Assembly (NCBI GenBank): GCA_022710935.1
Contig: JAKLFY010000028.1
Location: forward strand, 1 to 64,000
Source: Verrucomicrobiota bacterium
GTDB taxonomy: Bacteria > Verrucomicrobiota > Verrucomicrobiia > Limisphaerales > J093
Direction of reading: 5' to 3'
DNA length: 64,000 bases
Under the pieces are notes generated by a model. It worked only from the letters and a program-made list of their open reading frames with translations. It did no database searches and was not told the origin of the DNA. The position numbers were made by a program, and so were the translations under genes. Shown one piece after another: positions 53,906 through 62,600 of this stretch. Each line of letters begins with the position of its first letter. Positions within the stretch are counted from its first letter, which is position 1.

Positions 53906-54910
53906 TCAACTCAACCGCCGCCTGCGTTTGCGCTTCTGACTGTGTCCGGCTCTGATGCCCACCAACGAGACCAAGCGGTCTCGAAAATCGTGAGAGGCTT
54001 CCGAGCCGGCCTCCTGAAGGTCAAGCAGGCTGTAGAAGCGCGTGGTGGTGGGAGACTTCTCGCGCGCCTTGGTCAGGTCGAGGCTGGAAACGTTGTAGAT
54101 TGTCCAGAATTCGACAAAACCGCGGTGCTTTGCGCTCTGATGACTTGTCTCAGCCTCTCCAAGGCGATTCCAGATATTCGATTTGTCGGTGCCGCCTTTG
54201 ATCTCAATAGCCACCACTCTGTTGACTGACCGCGCGGATATGTCCTCCGTGATACTGATGTCAGGGTCGGCAGCGAACATGATGCGGACGCGCCGATGGG
54301 AGGCGTTGCGCAGCACGATGACGTCTTCGGTTTCATTTTCGGCGGCGTGATGAACGAGTTGTCGGATGATGTTGAATACTGCCTTGTTGGCCTGCTTGCC
54401 GATCCTGGTGTTATTGCTACCTCGGAGTTGCGGGCCCAGAGTCAGCAGCGTGAGCTCGTGCAACAACTCGCGCGTGATTTTCTCATAGCCGATCCGGGCG
54501 GCCATCTCGGAAGCTCGAACAGCCAATGCTCGGCAAAGATCAGGCAGCTCACTTTCAAGGCGCAGCGTGACTTTTCCCTCGAATTCGAGGACCCCAAATC
54601 GGGCCAGTCTGCTCTTGTTGTAGAACTCCTTCTGACTGAAGCCGAGGAGCAGCCGGTAGTAGCCCAACAACCGGGGATTCGCCCGCAGAACTGAAGGGAC
54701 GGCGAACAGGAGTTCCCCACGAATGCCTCGACTGGCCAGCTCGACCAAATCCTTCGCCGGAACTGCGCCATCAAGCTCCGCGTTCAAGACGGCAAGGTCG
54801 AGACGGCGGATCGCGGCAGCCAGTGCTTCTTGCAGGCAGAGCTTACGCGCTTCTTCGAGATCGGACGCGATACGAGCCTGAAGGCTCGATGAGGGCAGGC
54901 TGATTCTCAT
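53906..54910 (-). CDS. Type II restriction endonuclease, XcyI-like
   Basis: 334 residues from the ATG at 54910. The C-terminal half contains a PD-(D/E)XK-like site, Asp217 in DPDISI followed by EIK at 236-238 in [14 protein letters not shown], with [17 protein letters not shown] after it, a stretch I associate with the XcyI/Cfr9I/XmaI group (CCCGGG). The rest is helical with [18 protein letters not shown] and [15 protein letters not shown]. It follows the methyltransferase gene and overlaps it by 68 nt. The recognition sequence is an inference from family memory. Its base composition is less GC-rich than the neighbours, fitting horizontal transfer. Confidence 0.75.
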   Translation of the reverse strand: MRISLPSSSLQARIASDLEEARKLCLQEALAAAIRRLDLAVLNAELDGAVPAKDLVELASRGIRGELLFAVPSVLRANPRLLGYYRLLLGFSQKEFYNKSRLARFGVLEFEGKVTLRLESELPDLCRALAVRASEMAARIGYEKITRELLHELTLLTLGPQLRGSNNTRIGKQANKAVFNIIRQLVHHAAENETEDVIVLRNASHRRVRIMFAADPDISITEDISARSVNRVVAIEIKGGTDKSNIWNRLGEAETSHQSAKHRGFVEFWTIYNVSSLDLTKAREKSPTTTRFYSLLDLQEAGSEASHDFRDRLVSLVGIRAGHSQKRKRRRRLS

Positions 54911-55799
54911 CTTTAGAATTGGCGGGGTGCAGTGCGTCACACCGAGAGTGTCGACTACTTCCTGAAGTGAGTATCTTCTCCGCCTCGTGCATGTACTCGG
55001 GATTCAATTCGACGCCGACAAAACGCCGATTCAGCCGACGGGCAACCAAGCCCACGGTGCCGACGCCAGAGAAGGGATCCAAGACGAAGTCATCGATCTG
55101 GGTGGATGCGAGCAAGCACGGCTCAACGAGTTCAGGGGGGAATGACGCTACGTGAGCACCGAGTGAAGGCGCGGTGTTGATGCTCCACACAGTGCGTCGA
55201 TTTCGGCGGCCCTGTTCCCCTTCCTCCATGATTGCTTCGGGGTAATAGGCATACCGTTCGTTCTTGGACAACATAAACAGGTATTCGTGGGCTCGAGTTG
55301 GGCGGTCTTTGACGCTCTCAGGCGTGACGTTCGGTTTGTGCCAGATGACGTCGCTCCGCAGGAACCAGCCATCGGCCTGGAGGGCGAACGCCAAGCGCCA
55401 CGGCACCCCGAGCAAGTCCTTATCCTTTAACCCAGGCGGATTGTCGGGCCTCACAGACATGGCACGATTCGGGTTCTTCTTGTCCGGAGCCCGCCACCCT
55501 CGATTCCCACTCGTGTAACCGTCGCCGATGTTAAGCCAGAGGATCCCATCGGGGCGGAGCACTCGGCGAACGTCCGAGAAGATGTCCGTGAGTTTGTTAA
55601 TGTAGCCTGCCAGCGTGGCCTCGAGGCCGATTTGTCCGGCGATGCCGTAATCGCGCAGCCCCCAGTACGGAGGCGACGTCACCACGCATTGAACACTCTC
55701 GTCCGGCAAGCGTGGAAGCACATCGCGAACGTCGCCTTCAATAAGAAGCGATTCGATCAACGGCAGCTTGTCTGGCGAAGGAATCTGCGTTCGTTTCAT
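54843..55799 (-). CDS. DNA (cytosine-N4 or adenine-N6) methyltransferase, N4mC type
   Basis: 318 residues, the cognate modification enzyme. Motif IV TSPPYW (41-46) is the beta-class order typical of N4-cytosine methylases such as M.Cfr9I. Motif I DPFSGVGTVGLVA lies at about 240-252, so the target region lies between them. ILWLNIGDGY and DVIWHKPNV support the fold. The C-terminal ~35 residues are rich in Ser/Arg and overlap the restriction gene. No controller (C) protein is encoded next to it. The 217-bp spacer upstream (55800-56016) shows nothing clear. Confidence 0.85.
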   Translation of the reverse strand: MKRTQIPSPDKLPLIESLLIEGDVRDVLPRLPDESVQCVVTSPPYWGLRDYGIAGQIGLEATLAGYINKLTDIFSDVRRVLRPDGILWLNIGDGYTSGNRGWRAPDKKNPNRAMSVRPDNPPGLKDKDLLGVPWRLAFALQADGWFLRSDVIWHKPNVTPESVKDRPTRAHEYLFMLSKNERYAYYPEAIMEEGEQGRRNRRTVWSINTAPSLGAHVASFPPELVEPCLLASTQIDDFVLDPFSGVGTVGLVARRLNRRFVGVELNPEYMHEAEKILTSGSSRHSRCDALHPANSKDENQPALIEPSGSYRVRSRRSA

Positions 55800-56016
55800 T
55801 TCTTGTCCTTACCCTATCGTGATTTGCGAATACCTGGAAGTCGTCATTTCTGTCGGCTGCCCCACAGCCCCATGCGCGACGGCAGGCGAGCGGTTCGACC
55901 ACCTTCTTGAACCTGAGTCCTTGGCAACAATCGCAGTCGACAGCGATTCGGGTGATCGAGGTTCACAGCACTGCCCGTGCCTTGATTGCGGGTTCGCAGA
56001 CACAACGGTAGCCATA

Positions 56017-57018
56017 CTACACGACAAGCACTCCCTTTCGGCTCGCCAGTCCGATGGCGGCGCGCGCGCCGGAATTGAACTCGATATAGTCATGTTCGAT
56101 GCCATCGCTGAAGATGACGCCGTTCTCCGGCATCTGGGACTCGATGCTGAATGACGTGTCGGTGGTGATCCTTCCGAAGGCCAGGGCGCACCCGGTGCGC
56201 CGGCTTGGGAACGGCTCGCGCACGGTGAAATACAGGTAGTCGGCATCCGAGGGGAATTGCCAGCGGGCGCGCGCCTCCGACTGCGCGAGCGGGGCCGGCT
56301 CGCGCGCAGTCGTTTCCGCCCCAACGGCCATGCTCAGTCCGTAGAAGGCCGCCTGGGCGCTGCGACTGATCGCTGTGGCGCCGCCCAACAGGCTTTGCAG
56401 CCAACCGGTCGAGCCCAGGCCGGTCGAGACAATGACGCCACTCGATGAATGATCCTCGACAGCGTCTCCAATCCGGATGCGGTAGCGGGCCGAGCCATGG
56501 GTGCGGAGCCCGACGAAGAGGTCGTTGACGGCACACAGGCTCTGGCCGTTGTTGAGCCTCGCCTCAGCCAGTGTGACGGCGCGCGTCGAGCGGCGTCCGG
56601 CCAGGACCTCGGGCATCAGCGCGCTCAAATCCTCAACGCGGAACGGGAGCAACTGACCGTCCCAGCGCTGGGGATCCGGGTTGACGCCGATCAGGGGTTG
56701 TCCGTCGAGGTACTTGAGTGTGTTGGCCACCAGGCCGTCCTGGCCGAGGGCGACGATCACATCCTGCGGCCCGAAGAGAAAATTGGGCAGGAAACGGCGC
56801 TCGAGCACCTGGATTCGGCCCCAGAGGGCGAGACGCTGCTTGGCCTGGCGCAGCGCCTCCCCGTACCTCTCGTCCTCCCGCTCGTAATCGGTGAAGTCGG
56901 CGCCCAGATGCTCGACGTAGAACCGCGCCTGGGCAACCGTGTTGAACCGCCCCACCAGCTCCGCGAGGCGGCTGGGCCGGATCACCAGGACGATCTTGGT
57001 TTCCGTGCGTGGTTGCAT
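56017..57018 (-). CDS. NAD-kinase-like protein with altered GGDG motif
   Basis: 333 residues with the NAD/diacylglycerol-kinase fold: VIVALGQDGLVANTLKYL (GQDG at 92-95 in place of GGDG), an Asn-Asp pair in CAVNDLFVGLRTH in place of the usual Asn-Glu, and STGLGSTGW with a Thr/Gly-rich loop. The Gln in the first motif makes catalytic activity uncertain. It is much longer at the C-terminus (RTGCALAFGRITTDTSFSIE, then a beta-rich end). Its start is 6 nt after the SPFH gene stop, so the pair is an operon. Confidence 0.72.
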   Translation of the reverse strand: MQPRTETKIVLVIRPSRLAELVGRFNTVAQARFYVEHLGADFTDYEREDERYGEALRQAKQRLALWGRIQVLERRFLPNFLFGPQDVIVALGQDGLVANTLKYLDGQPLIGVNPDPQRWDGQLLPFRVEDLSALMPEVLAGRRSTRAVTLAEARLNNGQSLCAVNDLFVGLRTHGSARYRIRIGDAVEDHSSSGVIVSTGLGSTGWLQSLLGGATAISRSAQAAFYGLSMAVGAETTAREPAPLAQSEARARWQFPSDADYLYFTVREPFPSRRTGCALAFGRITTDTSFSIESQMPENGVIFSDGIEHDYIEFNSGARAAIGLASRKGVLVV

Positions 57019-57024
57019 ATGGAA

Positions 57025-58047
57025 CTAGCGATCGCCTTCTCTGCCCATGAGCTCGCGCAGGAGATCCGGCGAGACGTTGAGTTGGCCGATGCGTTCGGCT
57101 TTGCCGGCCAGATCCTGGAACGCGGCTGCGATCAGTTGCTCAGGCTTCATCCCGGTGCTGGCCAGGGCCTGGATCACGCGCGGATCGGCCGCGGCCAGCG
57201 CCTGCATGGTGGCGGCGATCCCGTAGGCGCGCGCGTCGGCCTCCGTGCGAGCGTTCGCAGTGGCCAGGCCGACGAGGTTCCGCCGCTCCGATTCGAGCTG
57301 GATCTGCGCGGCCATGTCCGATTGCTGCAAAAGGTGCTGCTTCTCGAGCACCGCGCGTTCGGCATCCATCTGGGTCTCGCGAATCTGGCGTTTCTTGTTC
57401 TCGACGGCGATCTCGGTGTTCAACTCGCTTTCCTTGATCGCCCGCTCCTGCTCGACGGCGGCGTTGCGGCGCGCATAGATCGCCTCGTCCGCGGCACGCA
57501 ACAAGCGCTCGCGTGCCTCCGCTTCCAGGGCCCGCGCCGTCTCCGGCGACGGCCGGATGGCGAGAATCGATAAGCCAAGGAACTCGAGCCCGAGGGTCGT
57601 CAGGGCGGGCGAGCCCGCCAAGCCGGCCTGAACAGCCACAACCAGCGTGGCCGAGGCGTTGATGGCTTCACACAGCGGCAGTGTCTGGAGCTGGGCGCGG
57701 ACCAACTCATTCGCGACGTGGAGCACGCGCTGCGGCAACATGCCGGGGTCTTCCGATGTGTAGGTCGACCCATCGCCGGCCAGCGTGAAATTCATCAGAC
57801 CCGCAAGACGCTTCGGGTCGGCCACACGATAGGTGATGTGTCCCTGCACGGTCACGGTCTGGAAATCGGCCGTTCGCTCCTCGAACATGAACGGCACATC
57901 GGCGCTGCCCGACGGCACGGCGACCAGCGACGTGACCGGGGCGTAGTAGAAAAAGGCGAGACCCGGCCCCTCGCGCGCGATCTGGCCCCGGCGATACTGA
58001 AGCAGGTAGGTCGTGGGTGGAACTTTGATATAGCGGATGCCAAACAT
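57025..58047 (-). CDS. SPFH/band-7 domain protein
   Basis: 340 residues. The start at 58047 has an AAGGAG site 5 nt upstream, one of the few clear ribosome sites here. The stomatin/prohibitin-like SPFH domain (about 5-190) runs TTYLLQYRRGQIAREGPGLA and VTVQGHITYRVADPKRLA. It is followed by a long charged coiled coil (about 190-290, with RNAAVEQERAIKESEL and TQMDAERAVLEKQHLL). No N-terminal membrane helix is visible. Such proteins form membrane-associated rings. Its tight pairing with an NAD-kinase-like gene is the notable feature. The spacer 58048-58406 holds no gene. Confidence 0.85.
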   Translation of the reverse strand: MFGIRYIKVPPTTYLLQYRRGQIAREGPGLAFFYYAPVTSLVAVPSGSADVPFMFEERTADFQTVTVQGHITYRVADPKRLAGLMNFTLAGDGSTYTSEDPGMLPQRVLHVANELVRAQLQTLPLCEAINASATLVVAVQAGLAGSPALTTLGLEFLGLSILAIRPSPETARALEAEARERLLRAADEAIYARRNAAVEQERAIKESELNTEIAVENKKRQIRETQMDAERAVLEKQHLLQQSDMAAQIQLESERRNLVGLATANARTEADARAYGIAATMQALAAADPRVIQALASTGMKPEQLIAAAFQDLAGKAERIGQLNVSPDLLRELMGREGDR

Positions 58048-58406
58048 AACAACTCCTTGGTTCGTGTTGCTCTTCCTTTCGTGGACGCGCCCTCCTCGGC
58101 GAACCCGCCTACAGATACGCGAGGTGATCCGGGATGTCAAATCGCAGGCCCCGGAGCCAGATTCCGGCGCTCAGCGATCCGGTGTCGTACCTGGACGCCG
58201 TGCCGCCGGGTATGTGGGCAGACGAGCACAAGACCACGAAGCCGGTCCGCAGCCGCATTCCGACGACGCCCGGCTTCGCGATGGTTTATCGGTCAACGGA
58301 CGACCGCGACGCAACCAAGAGCGGGTTGACGGCCGCTGCGGACGACCGCCTGTTTGAACTCGATCACCGGTTTCGCATGCCGGCGATTTTGGCCACAGAT
58401 CTGCCT

Positions 58407-59492
58407 CTACTTGGCTTTACGTTCCATCAGCCTGGCGAAGTCGGAGGTCGGAATGCTCCGGAAGGACCCGTCGGACTCGCGTATGACAAAGAGGGCGGCC
58501 GCGTTGGTGAACGTCCCGATGAACTTCGGTCCAGCCCGCGGTCCCAGGACGAACAACGTCGTGGCCAGCGCATCGGCGAAGGTGCACGTGTCAGCCACCA
58601 CCGATACGCTCGCGAGATTGTGTTGCACGGGGCTGCCGGTGCGGGGGTCCAAGACATGGCATTGCCTGCGACCCTGGGAGTCCACGAAGTACTTCTGGTA
58701 GTCCCCCGAGGTAGAGACCGCTTGCCCCGACAGCGAGATGACGGCCATCGTCGGGTCGCCTGGCCGCCAATGATCGACAGGCGCCGAGATGGCGACTTGC
58801 CAGTCTGTGCCGCGTGCATTGTGGCCGCTGGCGAACACCTCCCCGCTGATGGACACGTAGAAGTTGGTGTGCCCATGCGCACGCAGGACGTCGGCCATGG
58901 AGTCCACGCCCCAGCCTTTCGCAATGCCGCTGAGGTTGAGCCGCAGGTCAGGCGTGTCCTTCACCAGGCTGTCCTGGTCGGTGATCTGGAGGTGACGAAG
59001 ACCAACTCGGGCCAGTGCGCTCCGAAGCGACTCTTTGTCCGGCGAACGGCGCGGCGGCGACTCCTCGCCGAAGCCCCAGAGGTTGATCAGCGGCCCCAGA
59101 GTGGGATCGAATGCGCCGGCGGACTGTCGAGAGATGTCCTGAGCGGTGCGGAGCACGCGGGCGAAACCGCTTGAGATCGGGAAAGGCTCCCGGCCCGGGG
59201 CGCGGTTAAAGCGGGAGAGCTCGCTGTCCGACTGATAGTGCGACATCTGGCGATTCACTTCTTTGAGGCGGTTGTCCACTGCCTCCCTCAACACCCCGCA
59301 ACCCGAGTCGCCAAGGTTGGTTGCCACAACCTTGACCGTGTAAACGCTCCCCATCGTTTCTCCCTGCCAGGACAGCAGAGGGAATTCGGAGGGCAAGCCG
59401 AGCCGGACCAGAACGACGCCCAACGCGAGGCAGCTCCTCCGCACAATCCTCTCGAACATCGCTCGAGTGACACGGTGTTGTCGCCAGTTCAT
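58407..59492 (-). CDS. apbE: FAD:protein FMN transferase (ApbE)
   Basis: 361 residues from the ATG at 59492; 59459 is an alternative (MFERIVRRS). An N-terminal hydrophobic stretch (CLALGVVLVRLGLP) suggests export. The ApbE domain shows GSVYTVKVVA, HYQSDSELSRFN, DPTLGPLINLWGFGE, LRLNLSGIAKGWGVD, and the metal/FAD site in HVLDPRTGSPV followed by TCTFADALATTLFVLG. It covalently attaches FMN to Thr/Ser of exported redox proteins. The upstream gene (large LVIVD protein) lies 127 nt away on the same strand; no Nqr or Rnf gene is in the window. Confidence 0.9.
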   Translation of the reverse strand: MNWRQHRVTRAMFERIVRRSCLALGVVLVRLGLPSEFPLLSWQGETMGSVYTVKVVATNLGDSGCGVLREAVDNRLKEVNRQMSHYQSDSELSRFNRAPGREPFPISSGFARVLRTAQDISRQSAGAFDPTLGPLINLWGFGEESPPRRSPDKESLRSALARVGLRHLQITDQDSLVKDTPDLRLNLSGIAKGWGVDSMADVLRAHGHTNFYVSISGEVFASGHNARGTDWQVAISAPVDHWRPGDPTMAVISLSGQAVSTSGDYQKYFVDSQGRRQCHVLDPRTGSPVQHNLASVSVVADTCTFADALATTLFVLGPRAGPKFIGTFTNAAALFVIRESDGSFRSIPTSDFARLMERKAK

Positions 59493-59619
59493 GACTGGAA
59501 GGTCCAAAGCCACCCCCCTCACCTGCGCTCCTCGCTCATACGATGGGACAGTGTGGGGCCGCGACTCCGGGGGCGGGTGAGGGCAACCGCGTCGTGCATC
59601 CCACGGATTCATCTGCAAC

Positions 59620-62600
59620 TCAGCGAACACTGATGATGTAAAACGCCGCCTCCTCCGGCGTCGGATCATCGTAGGTGTTCATGGGTGGTGTCGCGAGGAT
59701 GCCCTCCTGGAGCACCGTAAAGCCCGCTTGCAGGTTTGTGGACTTGTGAATCGTGTAGGTCTTGCCAGCCACGCTGCTCCACTGAATCGCCGGCATGCCG
59801 CCAGCCATCGGCGGAGGCAGCAGGACAACGAAGCGCGAGGCTCCGTCGGTGGGGTCGGTCCCGGCGACGTACTCGGCGGCATTGGCCGAGCCGTCGTCGT
59901 CAAAATCATCATAGGGGCTCACGTCCTGGATCGTCCGCAGGTCGTCACTGGGATTCGCGCCAACGATCTCGAGTTCCCATGCGTCAGGCAACCCATCGCG
60001 GTCCACGTCTGCCGGAATCGGCACGATTGCCAATCCGACTTCATCCTCCGCCACATAGACCTGACGATTGCCTATGGCAAGAGACAACGCTTGGACGAGC
60101 GCATCGAAAGACCTCTGGGGCACCGGCGTGAGGGGAGCAGTGACGTCCATCGCTATCGCCCGGTTCAACCCATTTCCCAAGGCGGCCAGGACGCCCTCCA
60201 CGGCCACATCGGTAACCGGCCCCTCCGCTCCGCTTGCCCGCACGAGAACAGGCGAGGCGCCTGAGACGTCCAGGAGGCTCCAACCACCCGGGCCGTCAGC
60301 GAGATAGACCGCGGCACCGGACGCGGCGACGCCGACAGCCAATCCCGGGCTATCGTAAGAGCCGACCTGCGTGAGCGAGTTGGGGCCTATCTCGAACACC
60401 ATGAGGCCAGGGCTCCCGCAGGCCAGATAGATGCGCGAGCCGGCGACAGCCATGTCGAAGGCGAAGGCTGGCGTCGGATGAGTCGCGACCAGCGTCGGAT
60501 GTGCGGGCGCGGAAAGGTCGAATAGGCCCACCGCGCGACCGTCGCAGGCCACGCCGTACGCGCCGCTCAGGCCGACCCTGCGCACACTGGCCAAATCGGG
60601 ACCGCTCCATGAGCCCAGAAGGGCAGGCGCCGCGGGGGTACCGACGTTGAAGACCTTGAGGCCGTATTGGCCGTCGCCCACCAAGGCCGTCTGGCCGGCA
60701 AGTGCGACACAGCGGGCGTTGAGCGCGTTGGTCGACCAGCCGATCCAGGTTGGCGCGGCGGGGTTGGCGATGTTGTACAGGCGCAGGCCATTCTCGCCAG
60801 CGGCGACGCAGGCCAGCGAGTCGGCGATCGCAACGTCGCAGGCGCGGATTGCCAGCGGCCAGTCCGATTGCACGACGGGGCTCCCCGGCGTCGTCACATC
60901 GAGCGCCTGGAATCCCGCCAAACCGTTGGCGAGATAAAGCGTGTCCCCAATCAGGGCAGCCCGTGCCGACTGTCCCGGAGTGGGAACCGGCAAAGATCGA
61001 ATGAGGGTGATGTCTGCCGGGTTCGCGATGTCGAGAACGAGCAGGCCCGCATCGAACGCGGGGACGTACGCGTGGCGTCCGTTGATCAAAATCGAGGAGC
61101 CGACCGCATCCGGCAAAACGCGAGAGCCCGCCAGGCTCGGCGCTGCGGGCACAGTCGCGTCAACGGCAAAGCAGTGGTTGTTGGCGTCGATGACGTAGAC
61201 CCACCCGTTAGCCACAGCGACGGCCTGGCCGGCGTGGAAGGCGCAAGCGCCCAACCGGCGCGGATCGGCCGGACTGGCGATGTCGAGCACGAGGAGCCCA
61301 TGGTGGGCGTCCAGCAGATAGGCACGTGTTCCTTCGACGGCCACCGCACGGGCCGGACCTTCGGTGAAATAGGATCCCACGAGGACGGGCGCGGCGGGTG
61401 CGTCGATGCTGACCATTCGCAGGCCGGCTGCTCCATCGGCGATCAAGAGCATTGTGCCGCTGACGGAGACGCCATAGGCGTGGCCGGAAGTGTCGTAGGT
61501 GGTGACGTGCGTCGGAGCGGTCGGCACCGTGAGGTCAACGAATTGGACACCCGTGCTGCCACACGCGACGAAGGCGAAGTCGCCGGCGGCGGCAATGTCT
61601 TCGATCAGGCCGGGCAACCGCACCTGGCCAAGCCGTGCGAGCGCGAGGGGATTGCTTGCCTCCCAGACTTCGAGCGTGGCCCCGGTACCGACCAACAAGC
61701 GGTTGCCCCAGGCGGCCACCGTGGCGCAACGCCCCCCCAAAGCGCCCGCCAAGCCGGTGGTCTTCACCCCGAAACCGGTGCCGGTGAGGGTGGCTCGACC
61801 TTCCGCCATGCCCGTGGTGTTGGTGACACCGTTGAGCACGGTATACGCCCTGATGGCATGCTGCCCAGGCGACGCGCCGAGGGTGTTCCAGTCCATCGTC
61901 AGAGTGGACTGAGCGCCCACGGGGAGCTGCGTCACGACCGTGCTCGCCACGATGTGACCGGAATTGGCATCCTGCAGAAACAGGGTGAATGTCTCCGAGG
62001 CGTTGCCCCGGTTGGCCACGGTGACCGCCAGCCTGAGCCGATCCCCGATGAGGACAGCCCCGCCGGGTTCGACCGCGAGAACAGCCACGTCGTGGACACG
62101 TGGCGTGACCGGATTGAGGCTGATGAGTTCCGCGTCAAAGGCCAAGTCCGGATCACTGCCACTGACCTGGTGCACTTCGACGGCCAGCAGGTTGGGGCCG
62201 ATCACGGCATTGGTGATCGGGACGTCGCTCTCGAAATAGGCGAGGGTGTTGGTTCCTTCGACCGCAAGACTGGCCCAGGATGAGTACGAAACTGGGTCAT
62301 CCGCGAGGTTGACACGGTGGATTTCTGCGCCGTTGTGATAAACGACCGCGCCATCGTCGCACCGGAGTCGCAGGCGCAACCATGTCGGCGGCACGTCGAT
62401 ATTGAAGGTGGTGCGGTAGTAGTAGGCGGGGTACTTCTGGTTCGCATCCGGGCCGAAGCTGTTCGTGGTCGTGACCTCCGCGCCATAGCCAAACGGTCCG
62501 CGGCCCGTCGGCCACGCATTGTCGAAATACTCGGCATCTCTCCAGGGGGCAAAGCTGAGATCCGAACCTGTGTCGTTGTAGCGCCAGGGGCTGGTTCTCG

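Noticed and set aside
58134-59174. Plus-strand ORF of 346 codons over the spacer and apbE
   Set aside because: Mostly antisense to apbE; the part in the spacer has no recognised domain or ribosome site.
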